DNA of 64,000 nt from a bacterium (GTDB lineage: Bacteria > Patescibacteria > Paceibacteria > Moranbacterales > UBA1568): positions 558,001-622,000 of the forward strand of contig JAKACP010000001.1 of assembly GCA_021821305.1 (NCBI GenBank), written 5' to 3'. Position numbers and translations under genes: made by a program. Below the pieces are notes generated by a model. It made no database searches, was not told the origin of the DNA, and worked only from the letters and a program-made list of their open reading frames with translations. Positions 18,514-27,314 of the stretch are shown in pieces (the first letter of the stretch is position 1; each line of letters starts with the position of its first letter).

Positions 18514-18576
18514 TGTATCATTTACTTGCAATAATTGTATCAAAATGATACAATTAGGAAGTAAAAATGATACAAT
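18514..18576 (+). promoter_or_regulatory. operator array upstream of the Fic gene
   Basis: Repeated TGTATCA/TGATACA half-sites occur at 18514-18520, as a palindrome at 18533-18555 (AATTGTATCA-aaa-TGATACAATT, 10-bp arms) and at 18568-18576. The palindrome covers the spacer and -10 box of the promoter at 18526-18554, and the last half-site ends 3 bases before the ATG. This arrangement is typical of repression. The winged-helix N terminus of the Fic protein itself is the obvious candidate ligand. Confidence 0.75.
18526..18554 (+). promoter_or_regulatory. sigma70-type promoter of the Fic gene
   Basis: TTGCAA and TACAAT are separated by 17 bases; the -10 box is part of the palindromic operator. 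No clear SD lies between it and the ATG at 18580. Confidence 0.65.
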
Positions 18577-18579
18577 AAT

Positions 18580-19650
18580 ATGTCAAAAGAGATTACCCTC
18601 ACGGAACGACAGAAGTCGATATTGGCTTATATAAGCGAATCTGAAGGAGTTGGAAACAAGGACATCCGGGAATTTCTTCGGAATTCCGGTGAGGATGTCG
18701 AGCGCGTCACGGTTGTCCGCGACCTAGATGCACTGCTTTCTGCCGGCCTCATAAGGAAACTCGGCGCAGGACGAGGTGTTTCCTACCAGACCACCGCGAA
18801 GATTCCAGCGCTTTCGTATATCGATCCGGATTCATACTTCACCCTCGGCCCGGACGAACGAACAGTGAGATATCCGTCATTCAACTTTTCCATTTTCGGG
18901 ATGCTCCGGGATATTTTCGACGAAGAAGAAAGGAAGAAATATGAGGATTTGAACCGAAAGTATCTTGAAAAGTATCACGCGGCATCGCCCGTTTCGCTCA
19001 GGAAGGAATTCGAACGATTGACCATCGAGCTTTCGTGGAAATCATCCAGGATCGAGGGGAACACATACAGCCTGATCGACACCGAAATCCTCATCAAGGA
19101 GAAAAAGGAAGCATCGGGACACAAGAAGGAAGAGGCGATCATGATCCTCAATCACAAGAGCGCATTCGATTTCATCCTGTCCAAGCCGGAACGATTCCGA
19201 GAAATTTCCATCGCGGACATCGAAGCGATCCATTCGCTTCTCGTGAAGGATCTCGGAGTGGAAACCGGCCTCAGGAAAGGATTGGTCGGCATCGCTGGGA
19301 CCGCATATCGGCCGTTGGACAACGTCCATCAGATCCGCGAGGCGATGGAAAAAACATCGGAAGTGATAAATAAGGAGCCATTCCCGGTAGCGAAGGCACT
19401 GCTCGCAGCGATGCTCATCGCTTACATCCAGCCATTCGAGGACGGAAACAAGCGGACATCGCGACTGCTCGCGAACGCCATTCTCCTCGCGCATGGATAC
19501 TGCCCGCTGTCTTTCCGAAGTATCGACGAGGCGGAATACAAGAAAGCGGTCGTTCTCTTCTACGAGCAGAACAACCTCCGGTATTTCATGGAGCTGTTTT
19601 TGGAACAATTCCGTTTTTCCGTGGAAAACGCGTTCGGTGGAGGGGAATGA
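18580..19650 (+). CDS. winged-helix Fic family protein, catalytic His replaced by Gln
   Basis: 356 residues. The N-terminal winged helix (about 5-70, with RVTVVRDLDALLSAGLIRK as recognition helix and wing) is followed by a Fic domain. Fic proteins usually transfer AMP to target proteins through the motif HPFx[DE]GNGRxxR. Here it reads QPFEDGNKRTSR, so the catalytic His is Gln284 (CAG, one base from a His codon) and the usual Gly is Lys. The autoinhibitory motif (S/T)xxxE(G/N) is present as SSRIEGN near residue 153. The rest of the fold is intact, which points to a non-AMPylating or altered activity, or simply regulation. It is monocistronic behind its own promoter-operator. Confidence 0.9.
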   Translation: MSKEITLTERQKSILAYISESEGVGNKDIREFLRNSGEDVERVTVVRDLDALLSAGLIRKLGAGRGVSYQTTAKIPALSYIDPDSYFTLGPDERTVRYPSFNFSIFGMLRDIFDEEERKKYEDLNRKYLEKYHAASPVSLRKEFERLTIELSWKSSRIEGNTYSLIDTEILIKEKKEASGHKKEEAIMILNHKSAFDFILSKPERFREISIADIEAIHSLLVKDLGVETGLRKGLVGIAGTAYRPLDNVHQIREAMEKTSEVINKEPFPVAKALLAAMLIAYIQPFEDGNKRTSRLLANAILLAHGYCPLSFRSIDEAEYKKAVVLFYEQNNLRYFMELFLEQFRFSVENAFGGGE

Positions 19651-19713
19651 AAATGACGATACCAAACAGTGCCTATTTCAAGTCATAAAATCGCCTATAC
19701 AACCAGGTCAGTA

Positions 19714-19742
19714 TTGACTGAAATCATATTTTGTGGTATGAT
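19714..19742 (+). promoter_or_regulatory. sigma70-type promoter
   Basis: TTGACT and TATGAT are separated by 17 bases, 33 bases before the DUF218 start. A good SD (GGAGGG) follows. Confidence 0.78.
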
Positions 19743-19774
19743 GAGGCATGTTCTTTTACGTGTAGGAGGGTGAG

Positions 19775-20317
19775 ATGAAAACAGCAGATCGTATTCTGTT
19801 CGTACCCGGCCATTGGAATATGACATCGCCGGTCATGATCGCAAGGCTACTGGGGGCACACGATCTTTGGCAACATAGCGAGTGGCCCTATAGCCGGATC
19901 ATCGTTTCCGGGGGCATCACAAAGCCCGGCCAACGCGAATCGGAAGCGGAGTTCATGAAGAAATTGCTCGTAGCCAGCACGGGGATCGATCCGGAAAACA
20001 TCATCGCAGAATGCTTTTCCCGGGATTCCTTCGAGAACGTACGGAACGTCGTGGAATGGTATCTGCGGAATCCGACACATTTCCCGGAGAAAGTCGACGT
20101 CACGATCGTTTCCCAGCTGGAACACGCGATTCGCCTCAAAATCAGTTTCGAGGCACATGGATTCCGTGCTCGCATCATTCCGGTTCCCGGATATTCCCTC
20201 CTTCAGCGAATGCTTGCATGGGGATATATCCTCTACACGCTTTTCGATCCCAAGGGGGAGAACTGGTTTTCCAAGTGGAAAGCCGGGCGAGCCGCGAAGA
20301 TGCCACGGTGGGCCTGA
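19775..20317 (+). CDS. DUF218 (YdcF/SanA/ElyC-like) family protein
   Basis: 180 residues. The family's strand motif RIIVSGGIT, the acidic ESEAEFMKKLL helix and the N-terminal strand ILFVPGH are visible, as is SFENVRNVVEWYL, where the family has an invariant Asn after Glu. DUF218 proteins such as YdcF, SanA and ElyC are linked to envelope integrity and to nucleotide- or lipid-linked precursor metabolism, but the reaction is not settled. No signal peptide or membrane segment is seen, so this one is likely cytoplasmic. It has its own promoter and terminator, so it is expressed on its own. Confidence 0.8.
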   Translation: MKTADRILFVPGHWNMTSPVMIARLLGAHDLWQHSEWPYSRIIVSGGITKPGQRESEAEFMKKLLVASTGIDPENIIAECFSRDSFENVRNVVEWYLRNPTHFPEKVDVTIVSQLEHAIRLKISFEAHGFRARIIPVPGYSLLQRMLAWGYILYTLFDPKGENWFSKWKAGRAAKMPRWA

Positions 20318-20332
20318 TCCCACTGCTCATAG

Positions 20333-20368
20333 CCCTGCTAAGCACAATGCTTGGCAGGGTTTTCTTTT
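20333..20368 (+). terminator. rho-independent terminator
   Basis: CCCTGCtaAGC and GCTtgGCAGGG form a stem with two mismatches and a 5-base loop, followed by TTTTCTTTT, 15 bases after the DUF218 stop. Confidence 0.82.
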
Positions 20369-20433
20369 CCATTCCCCAAAAAGTCTAAAATGGGGTAGAA
20401 TTGACCAATCGGTTCGTGAAACGAAATCCCACT

Positions 20434-21753
20434 ATGTCTCCTTCAGGATTTTTTTCTTTTTTGCGGGGAAATGCCTTCGCTCGGAACAGCGTCATCCTCT
20501 TTGCGGGGACGATGACGATGAACGTCCTCAACTACGTCTTTCATTTGGCCATCGGAAGAATGGTGACGCCCGAGGTGTACGGGGAGGTCGAGTCACTCCT
20601 CTCGCTTCTGGCCGTCGTTTCCGTCCCTGCGCTTACCGTCAGCATCATCGCGACGAGATACGCTGCCAAGGCCAAAGCGGATCAAAGCGTCGAGCAAGGG
20701 CGGTCGCTTTTCCGGTATCTGGAAAAGAAAATCCTCTCCTATGGCTTCATCGCGCTCCTCCTTTCGTTCCTGATCGCCCCACTTGTCCGCGATTTCCTCA
20801 ATCTCCACTCCGTGCTCCCGGTCGTGCTCGTCTTTGTGGTGATCTTCCTCTCATTCTTCACGTCGGCGATAGCGGGAATTTTCAACGGCTGGCAAAGCTT
20901 CTCGAAGTCGAATGCTCTCAATATAAGCGGCACAGCCCTCAAACTCGTGCTCGGCGTGCTCCTCGTATGGCTCGGGCTCGGGGCGACGGGCGTCGCCTTG
21001 GCGATAACGCTTTCCGCAGTAGCGAGTTATTTCATAGGAAAAGCGCTCCTCGCTTCACTTTTTGTTCGGGCCGCGCACGAAGCATCGGAAGACACGACCC
21101 ATTCCGATATTCCGGACGAGTCCCTCCGGAAGTATGTGCTTCCGGCGCTTCTCGGCGCGCTTGCCTCGACGGTTCTGGGCAATATCGATATGATCTTCGC
21201 TCGTCATGCGCTCGAAGCCAGCGTAGCGGGATCGTACGGCGCCCTTTCGGTCGCCGCGAAGACGATTTTCTTCGTAACCGGAGTATTGACGACAGTTCTC
21301 TTCTCGGTGGCCGCAGAGCGGAGCCATCAGAAAACCGATACGAAAAAACTCTTTTTCCTGGTATTTTCCGCGACGGCGGGAATCGCGCTCTGCGCCGTCG
21401 TCGTATTTACCATTTTCCCAGAACTTGTGCTTCGGATCCTATTCGGGTCGACCTATCTTCCCGTGGCCGGGCTCCTCTCCATATTCTCTCTCACCGCGGC
21501 GCTCTATTCGCTTGCCAATCTTACTCTCCAATATCTCCTCTCTCTCCACCGGACGGAAGCCGTCATCTTCTTTTTCGCTATTTCAGGCCTTGAAACCGTA
21601 CTTTTGTCGCTGTTCGGAACCGGAATCCATGCTATAATAGGGATAGTCCTGACAGTCCAGGTGGTAGCGATAATCGGAGGACTTTCGTTCATCTTGTTTC
21701 AAAAGAAGCCTGCCTATGTCGAAGAAAATTTCGATAGTCGCCCCAGTCTATAA
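20434..21753 (+). CDS. polysaccharide flippase (Wzx/MATE-like, MOP superfamily)
   Basis: 439 residues with 12-14 membrane helices over the full length and the family features of lipid-linked oligosaccharide flippases: GRMVTPEVYGEVESL in the first repeat half and LGNIDMIFARHALEASVAGSYGALSV in the second. It would translocate a glycan carrier across the membrane. ATG 20434 is chosen over a TTG at 20401. The 3' end overlaps the next gene by 38 bases. It opens the long co-directional glycan cluster. A second flippase is at 53569. Confidence 0.88.
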   Translation: MSPSGFFSFLRGNAFARNSVILFAGTMTMNVLNYVFHLAIGRMVTPEVYGEVESLLSLLAVVSVPALTVSIIATRYAAKAKADQSVEQGRSLFRYLEKKILSYGFIALLLSFLIAPLVRDFLNLHSVLPVVLVFVVIFLSFFTSAIAGIFNGWQSFSKSNALNISGTALKLVLGVLLVWLGLGATGVALAITLSAVASYFIGKALLASLFVRAAHEASEDTTHSDIPDESLRKYVLPALLGALASTVLGNIDMIFARHALEASVAGSYGALSVAAKTIFFVTGVLTTVLFSVAAERSHQKTDTKKLFFLVFSATAGIALCAVVVFTIFPELVLRILFGSTYLPVAGLLSIFSLTAALYSLANLTLQYLLSLHRTEAVIFFFAISGLETVLLSLFGTGIHAIIGIVLTVQVVAIIGGLSFILFQKKPAYVEENFDSRPSL

Positions 21754-22657
21754 TGAGGAGAAGAATATCCCTCTGCTCGCAAAGGAAATCGAGGGCGTCT
21801 TTTCCGCACTTCCGCAATATGGCTATGAGCTCATATTCGTGAACGATGGGAGCACGGACAACAGTTTCCTTGAGATCTACAACCTCTCACAGCGTGACAG
21901 CCGGGTACGGGGCATCGACTTTTCCCGGAATTTCGGCAAGGAGCCGGCCACTTCTGCCGGATGCCATCATGCACAGGGAGACGCGGTCGTCACCATGGAC
22001 GCCGATCTCCAGCATCCGCCGGAGCTCATTCCGAAATTTCTCGAGCTCTGGGAAAATGGCGCGGAAGTGGTCTATACGGTCAGAAAGGAGAATAAAGGAG
22101 CCGGGTGGTTCAAGAAACTCTCCTCGAAGATTTTTTATTGGCTTTTCAACCGAGTATCCGAGGTGAAGACGGAGTCGGGGACGACCGATTTCCGTCTCAT
22201 GGACAAGAAGGTGATCGACATATTCCGGAAATTTCCCGAACGGGAGCGTATGTTCCGGGGAATGATAGACTGGATGGGATATCGTCGGGCCAAGGTGGAA
22301 TTCGTCGCGCGCGAACGGGTCAACGGCATAGCGACCTATTCGTACCGCAAGCTCTTCGGACTCGCGCTCAACAGCCTGACATCGTTCTCGCTCCTCCCGC
22401 TCCGCATGGCTGGATACCTGGGCATCATCATCACCCTTATCAGCGGACTTCTCCTCGCGGCGATGCTCGTCACGCGCTGGTTCATCGATCCGAGCATGTT
22501 CACTCCGATCGCGATTCTCGGGGTAAGCAACATGTTCCTTATCGGAATAGTGCTCATCTCCCTCGGATTCATCGCGCTCTATATCGCCCGTATCCACGGC
22601 GAGGTCATCAACCGCCCGCTCTATATCATCCGCGAAAGCGTGAATATCGGCGAATGA
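21716..22657 (+). CDS. polyprenyl-phosphate GT2 glycosyltransferase (DPM1/ArnC-like)
   Basis: 313 residues. The N-terminal GT2 domain begins SIVAPVYNEE, has FVNDGSTD and the DxD metal motif in MDADLQHPPE, and continues with GTTDFRLMDK. Two C-terminal membrane helices (about residues 230-255 and 265-290) complete the ArnC/DPM topology. Enzymes of this type move a sugar from a nucleotide donor to polyprenyl phosphate at the inner face of the membrane, making donors for GT-C enzymes. Several GT-C enzymes are encoded nearby. It overlaps the flippase by 38 bases, so translation is probably coupled. Confidence 0.9.
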   Translation: MSKKISIVAPVYNEEKNIPLLAKEIEGVFSALPQYGYELIFVNDGSTDNSFLEIYNLSQRDSRVRGIDFSRNFGKEPATSAGCHHAQGDAVVTMDADLQHPPELIPKFLELWENGAEVVYTVRKENKGAGWFKKLSSKIFYWLFNRVSEVKTESGTTDFRLMDKKVIDIFRKFPERERMFRGMIDWMGYRRAKVEFVARERVNGIATYSYRKLFGLALNSLTSFSLLPLRMAGYLGIIITLISGLLLAAMLVTRWFIDPSMFTPIAILGVSNMFLIGIVLISLGFIALYIARIHGEVINRPLYIIRESVNIGE

Positions 22658-22683
22658 ACGGGTATATTTAGCGGCTATTGAAA

Positions 22684-22710
22684 GTATTTCGTTATTCTGA
22701 GCGCGATGAA
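22684..22710 (+). repeat. REP-like fragment before the GT4 start
   Basis: TTCGTTATTCTGAGCGCGAT resembles the CATTCTGAGCGNAGCGAAG class of REP sequence, and the ATG of the next gene lies inside it. Confidence 0.4.
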
Positions 22711-23809
22711 GATACTCTGGCTGACATGGAAAGACAGGCGCCATCCGCAGGCGGGAGGCGCCGAGACGGTGAACGAGGAACTCGCGAAGCGCCTCGCGCG
22801 AGATGGGCACGAGGTTCTTTTTGTCGTGGGCGGATTTCCGGGGGGAGTCAATGAAGAGCATCGGGACGGATTCAAAATCATCCGACTTGGCGGACGGTAC
22901 TCCGTGTATTGGAAAGCATATCGATACTACAAAAAAAATCTTCAAGGATGGGCGGATCTCGTGATCGATGAGATGAACACCATTCCGTTTTTCGCTAGTC
23001 TGTACGTGCAAGAGAGGAATATCATGTTCGTTCATCAACTCTGCCGGGAAATCTGGTTCTACCAAATGCGCTTTCCGTTCAGCGCCATCGGCTATCTTCT
23101 CGAGCCGCTCTATCTCCGACTTCTTCGGAAAAACTCGGTCATCACGATTTCTGAGAGCACAAAGAAAGACCTCGAGCGATTTGGCTTTCTTTCGGGCCAC
23201 ATAAACGTCATCTATCAAGGAATCGACATCGAGCCAATCGAGAATCTCGAGGATACCGAAAAGTATCCCGAACCGACTGTTCTTTCGCTTGGAGCGATCC
23301 GCGAGATGAAGCGGACTGCCGACCAGGTTCGGGCATTTGAAATCGCAAAGCGCTCGATTCCCAACTTGAAAATGAAAATAGCCGGGGATTCAAGCGAGGA
23401 ATATGGAAGAAAAGTCCTTGAAATGATCGGGAAGAGCGAATTCCGTGATGACATCGAATATTGTGGCCGCGTCAGTCAGGAGCGGAAGATCGACCTTATG
23501 CGAAGAAGCCACTTTATCCTTGTAACATCCGTAAAAGAAGGCTGGGGGCTTATCGTAACGGAAGCGAATAGCCAAGGAACACCGGCTGTCGTGTATGATA
23601 TTGATGGTTTAAGGGACAGCGTTCGCAATGAAAAAACGGGAATTTTGGTACGGAAAAACACTCCAGAAAGCCTTGCGGAAGGAATAATTTACCTTTTGAG
23701 TGATTTGGAAAAATATGCTAAGATAAGGCGTAACGCTTGGCAATGGAGCCGCGAATTTGATTTTGGGAAAAGCTATCGAGATTTTTTTGAAAAGATAAGC
23801 AAAGTATGA
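22706..23809 (+). CDS. GT4 family glycosyltransferase
   Basis: 367 residues. ILWLTWKDRRHPQAGGAE at the start is a typical GT4 N-terminal glycine loop. The donor domain has SLGAIREMKR and EGWGLIVTEANSQGTPAVV, where the first Glu of E-x7-E is Glu and the second falls in TEAN. FVHQLCREIW suggests an acceptor-side His. Donor and acceptor are unknown. It ends in a 4-base overlap with the next gene (ATGA at 23806). The ATG at 22706 lies in a REP-like fragment, so the true start may have been moved by repeat insertion. Confidence 0.88.
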   Translation: MKILWLTWKDRRHPQAGGAETVNEELAKRLARDGHEVLFVVGGFPGGVNEEHRDGFKIIRLGGRYSVYWKAYRYYKKNLQGWADLVIDEMNTIPFFASLYVQERNIMFVHQLCREIWFYQMRFPFSAIGYLLEPLYLRLLRKNSVITISESTKKDLERFGFLSGHINVIYQGIDIEPIENLEDTEKYPEPTVLSLGAIREMKRTADQVRAFEIAKRSIPNLKMKIAGDSSEEYGRKVLEMIGKSEFRDDIEYCGRVSQERKIDLMRRSHFILVTSVKEGWGLIVTEANSQGTPAVVYDIDGLRDSVRNEKTGILVRKNTPESLAEGIIYLLSDLEKYAKIRRNAWQWSREFDFGKSYRDFFEKISKV

Positions 23810-24654
23810 ATTCCCCCTTGGTTTCCATTGTTGTTCCGACGTACTACTCTGCTTCATGGCTAGAGAAATGTTTTTCCTCAATTAATGGCCAATCATATGA
23901 AAATATCGAATTGATTGTGGTGGATAATCACTCTCAAGACAATACACAAGAAATTGCAGGGCGGTATGGCGCTCGTTTTTTTGTACAAGGGCCTGATCAA
24001 AAGAAGGAGCGAGTTTTCGGAGCCCCGTTTCAGAGGAATTACGGGTTTAAGCAGGCAAAAGGAGAATATCTCTATTATGTAGATGCAGATATGGAGCTTC
24101 CGAAGAACTTGATTTCTGAATGTGTTGAGATAATGGATAAAAATCCCGACTGTAAAGCTATTATTGTGGCAGAGGAATCGTTCGGCATCGGTTTTTGGGC
24201 GAAATGCAAATGGCTTGAAAGACGGACATATTGGGGTGACGATTTAGTTGAAGCACCGCGTTTTTTTCGTAAGAATACCTTGGAAGAGTTTGGATATTTG
24301 GATGATATGGTAGGAGCGGACGATTGGGATTTAGCGCTTCGATTGCGACAAGCCGATCAAAAAATTCTTCGCTCAAAAAATTATGTCATGCACAATGAAG
24401 GAGCGCTTACGCTTATGAAGCTTATTAGAAAAAGATTTCTTTATGGAAAGGACGTGATTAAGTTTCAAAAGAAGCATGGCAGGAAAAGATTCTATTCCTA
24501 TTTCACCCCATTTAGAAAATCTTATCTCAAAAATTTTCCGTTTTTGTTATCGCATCCGGTATTATTTGTCGGGATGGTTTTTATGAGGGCATGTGAATAC
24601 GGTGGCGGTGCAGCCGGTATCGTTTATTCGAAATTTTTGAAAAAAACAGTATGA
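23806..24654 (+). CDS. GT2 family glycosyltransferase
   Basis: 282 residues. SIVVPTYYSASWLEKCF opens the GT-A fold, IVVDNHSQDNT gives the nucleotide site, and YYVDADMELP contains the DxD metal motif. GADDWDLALRLRQ matches the acceptor-binding ED-like motif of GT2 enzymes. The C-terminal 60 residues have a hydrophobic stretch that may contact the membrane. The gene is AT-rich compared with the region before 23 kb and belongs to the compositionally distinct block 23.8-34.9 kb. It is coupled to both neighbours by 4-base overlaps. Confidence 0.88.
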   Translation: MNSPLVSIVVPTYYSASWLEKCFSSINGQSYENIELIVVDNHSQDNTQEIAGRYGARFFVQGPDQKKERVFGAPFQRNYGFKQAKGEYLYYVDADMELPKNLISECVEIMDKNPDCKAIIVAEESFGIGFWAKCKWLERRTYWGDDLVEAPRFFRKNTLEEFGYLDDMVGADDWDLALRLRQADQKILRSKNYVMHNEGALTLMKLIRKRFLYGKDVIKFQKKHGRKRFYSYFTPFRKSYLKNFPFLLSHPVLFVGMVFMRACEYGGGAAGIVYSKFLKKTV

Positions 24655-25634
24655 ATGGAGGATTCTGGGATGGGCGACGCGTGCTGATTACGGGTGCAGG
24701 CGGATTCATCGGTCTTCATGTGGCTGAGGATCTGTTGAAGATGGGCGCTTATGTTATCGGGCTCACTCTTACCGAGACGCGGGATTTATTGAATGGTTTT
24801 GAAAATGCAGAAAACAGCGAGACAATAGTAACTGATATATTGGATTTTTCTGCAACGAAAGAAATACTTTTGGATAAGAATATTCAGGTGATTATCCATT
24901 GTGCCGCTTTGGATGGGAATGCCGAATTTAAAATGAAGAATTCGGCGAGAATCATGAATGAGAATATGAGGATGTCATCGAACATCCTTGATTTGGCAAA
25001 AGAGTTGAATATCCATGATGTCATGCTTATTAGCTCTGCTGAAATTTATTCTCCGGAGGCAAAAAGCCCAATCCTAGAAGAGGACGACCATCAATCACGA
25101 TTTCATTACACGGAAAATGGCTATGTGTTATCGAAAATCTTTTCAGAAATTTTAGCAGGATTGTATGCGAAGCAGTTCGGATTGAATGTTTATCTTCCGC
25201 GACTTACTAACGTGTACGGACCACGGGATAAATTTGATGCCAGTAGTGGTCGGGTGATTCCAAGCATGATCCAAAAAATTTTTAACGGCAGTGAGATTGA
25301 AATTTGGGGGGACGGTGGCCAAGTGAGGGGATTTATTTACGTAAAGGATCTTACAAAATCGTTATTCTGTATGATTGAGAATAAATACTGCAAGCCTTTG
25401 AACATCGCTACCGAAGAATCGATTTCCATTCTTGATCTCGCGAAATTGATTTCAAGGGTCTCAGGGAAAGAAGGTCGTATCCGTCTTGATCCGGAGAAAC
25501 CAACGGGGATTAGAGAAAGGGTGCTCAGTGTTCAAAAGTTGAATACGATACTTTCCTTTAAGCCAATGACACTCGAAAATGGCTTAAGAGAAACTGTGGC
25601 ATGGTACACGGATAATAAAGCTACATTAGTATAA
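24651..25634 (+). CDS. extended SDR: NAD-dependent epimerase/dehydratase
   Basis: 327 residues. GAGGFIG Rossmann motif, serine in LISSAEIYS, catalytic YxxxK as YVLSK, and NVYGPRDKFD. The C-terminal half (VIPSMIQKIFNGSE, WGDGGQVRGFIYVKDL) has the layout of GDP-fucose synthase/ColC-type epimerase-reductases. It is a clear paralogue of the gene at 28408. Because a gmd/ColD-like cassette lies between them, one of the two is a candidate for the reductase or epimerase that completes a GDP-deoxyhexose. Its exact reaction cannot be assigned from sequence. Confidence 0.85.
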   Translation: MNGGFWDGRRVLITGAGGFIGLHVAEDLLKMGAYVIGLTLTETRDLLNGFENAENSETIVTDILDFSATKEILLDKNIQVIIHCAALDGNAEFKMKNSARIMNENMRMSSNILDLAKELNIHDVMLISSAEIYSPEAKSPILEEDDHQSRFHYTENGYVLSKIFSEILAGLYAKQFGLNVYLPRLTNVYGPRDKFDASSGRVIPSMIQKIFNGSEIEIWGDGGQVRGFIYVKDLTKSLFCMIENKYCKPLNIATEESISILDLAKLISRVSGKEGRIRLDPEKPTGIRERVLSVQKLNTILSFKPMTLENGLRETVAWYTDNKATLV

Positions 25635-25655
25635 TTCCTTTCGTAGTGATAAAGT

Positions 25656-26123
25656 ATGGAGAAAGATGTGTCGTGGATTCCGAGAGAAACATATGAAGAG
25701 ATAGTTCGATGGATGCCTATTTGTACGGTGGACATAATTTTGTTTGATCGTTCCAAAAAGAAAGTTCTGCTTTTCAAGAGAATGAACAAGCCGTTGCGGG
25801 GAACTTATTTTGCTCCGGGCGGGAGAATCCTGAAAGACGAGGACTTGAAAGCTGCGGTGCGGCGCCAGACAAAAAAAGAGCTCGGAATTGAGTTAGATGA
25901 AAAGAAGCTTGTTTTTGGTGGTGTTATCAACGAATTGTATGAGGATTCAGAATTTGATTCCAATTACCATTCAGTTGATATTTATTGGGGGTACGTGCTC
26001 GATGGCAATGAAGTGTTCCGCATGGATGATCAACATAGTCACTATGATTGGTTTGATATCAATGACGGAAATTTTCATCCATACATAAAGGAGAAGATTA
26101 GCGGTTTGATATCAAAAATTTAA
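25656..26123 (+). CDS. gmm: NUDIX hydrolase, GDP-mannose mannosyl hydrolase-like
   Basis: 155 residues. The altered Nudix box GGRILKDEDL...RRQTKKELGI has Gln in place of the usual first catalytic Glu, matching the special box of GDP-mannose mannosyl hydrolase (GDPMH, Gmm), whose E. coli form reads GGRVQKDE...RLTMAELG. The preceding MNKPLRGTYFAPGG and the late DQHSHYDWFDI segment also fit GDPMH, as does the length. Such enzymes split GDP-mannose or GDP-glucose and often accompany gmd in deoxyhexose clusters, as here (gmd at 27341). Substrate choice is inferred. Confidence 0.8.
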   Translation: MEKDVSWIPRETYEEIVRWMPICTVDIILFDRSKKKVLLFKRMNKPLRGTYFAPGGRILKDEDLKAAVRRQTKKELGIELDEKKLVFGGVINELYEDSEFDSNYHSVDIYWGYVLDGNEVFRMDDQHSHYDWFDINDGNFHPYIKEKISGLISKI

Positions 26124-26133
26124 CGATAAGGCT

Positions 26134-27306
26134 ATGATCAAATTGATGAAGTCTACTTTTTATAAGGAAGAAAAGACAAAAAAAGCGCTTGCAGATTTTA
26201 TCCTACAAGCCGAAATGTTGAGTATGGGGGCGGAGTGTAAGGAATTTGAACGGCGCTTTGCTGAAAAACAGGGGCGAAAATACGCACTGTTCGTAAGTAG
26301 CGGCAGTATGGCCAACCTCGTCCTTCTCCAGGCGCTTCTGAATATTGGAAGGCTCAAACGAGGCGACAGGGTGGCCGTCTCTTCATTGACCTGGGCTACG
26401 AACATCATGCCGGTTCTGCAATTGGGATTAGTGCCGGTAGCCATCGATTGCGAGAAGGAGACGCTCAACGTTTCCGTAAAAACATTGGAGAAAGCGGATG
26501 GAACAGATATCAAGGCGATTTTCCTCACGAACGTCCTCGGATTTTCTGACGATATGAGCGCCATCAAGAAGTGGGCGGAAAGGAATGGAACGATATTTCT
26601 GGAGGACAACTGCGAGTCCCTTGGGTCGAAAATGCACGGGACGCTTTTGGGAAATTTTGGACTGGCATCGACATTCTCAACCTATGTTGGTCATCACTTT
26701 TCCACGATCGAGGGCGGGATGATCTGTACCGATGATGAAGAATTGCACGATATGCTGCTTATGGTAAGAGCGCACGGATGGGACAGGAACCTGGCAGAAG
26801 AAAAGCAAAAGAAACTTCGCGACATACATGGAGTCGATGATTTCTTCGCGAAATACACATTCTACGATCTGGCATACAATGCGCGGCCAACGGAAATTAA
26901 TGGTTTCCTGGGGAATGAGCAGATCCAGTATTGGGACGAAATTGTCGCGAAGAGAGAGGATAACTTCAGGCGTTTTCAGGAAGCGGCAGCTTTGAATGAT
27001 GACCTGCTTCCCTTGGAGGTAGATCATATGGAAGTCGTATCCAACTTCGCAATGCCGGTGATATGCAAGACGCAGGAACTTTTCGAACTCTATCGTAAGA
27101 AATTCTCGGATGCGCAGGTAGAAATCCGTCCAATCATCGCCGGCGACATGACGAAACAGCCCTTCTACAAGAAATATGTCGGAGAGGCGGCGGAAGAATG
27201 TGAAAATGCACGTTTTATTCATGAGCAAGGATTCTATTTCCCCAATAATTCAGAACTGACAGAAGAGGAGGTTCAGTTATTGGTTTCCTTGCTCGGAAAA
27301 AAATAG
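26134..27306 (+). CDS. ColD-like PLP enzyme (GDP-4-keto-6-deoxymannose 3-dehydratase type)
   Basis: A 390-residue fold-type I protein of the DegT/DnrJ/EryC1 group. The usual PLP-binding Lys is replaced: STYVGHHFSTIEGG carries His187-His188. This substitution marks the dehydratases ColD (His188 in a 388-residue enzyme) and E1/RfbH, which remove the 3-OH of a 4-keto-6-deoxy sugar. The iron-sulfur cysteines of E1 are absent, so ColD is the closer match. The Asp at the ring nitrogen is D158 (FLEDNCES). It is followed at 35 bases by gmd, which makes the ColD substrate. The predicted product is GDP-4-keto-3,6-dideoxymannose, a colitose precursor; a plain aminotransferase is unlikely without the Lys. 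Confidence 0.82.
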   Translation: MIKLMKSTFYKEEKTKKALADFILQAEMLSMGAECKEFERRFAEKQGRKYALFVSSGSMANLVLLQALLNIGRLKRGDRVAVSSLTWATNIMPVLQLGLVPVAIDCEKETLNVSVKTLEKADGTDIKAIFLTNVLGFSDDMSAIKKWAERNGTIFLEDNCESLGSKMHGTLLGNFGLASTFSTYVGHHFSTIEGGMICTDDEELHDMLLMVRAHGWDRNLAEEKQKKLRDIHGVDDFFAKYTFYDLAYNARPTEINGFLGNEQIQYWDEIVAKREDNFRRFQEAAALNDDLLPLEVDHMEVVSNFAMPVICKTQELFELYRKKFSDAQVEIRPIIAGDMTKQPFYKKYVGEAAEECENARFIHEQGFYFPNNSELTEEEVQLLVSLLGKK

Positions 27307-27314
27307 TTTTAACC

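Noticed and set aside
26134..27306. Ordinary DegT/DnrJ aminotransferase
   Set aside because: The PLP-binding Lys is His here, as in ColD and E1 dehydratases, so transamination by the usual route is unlikely.
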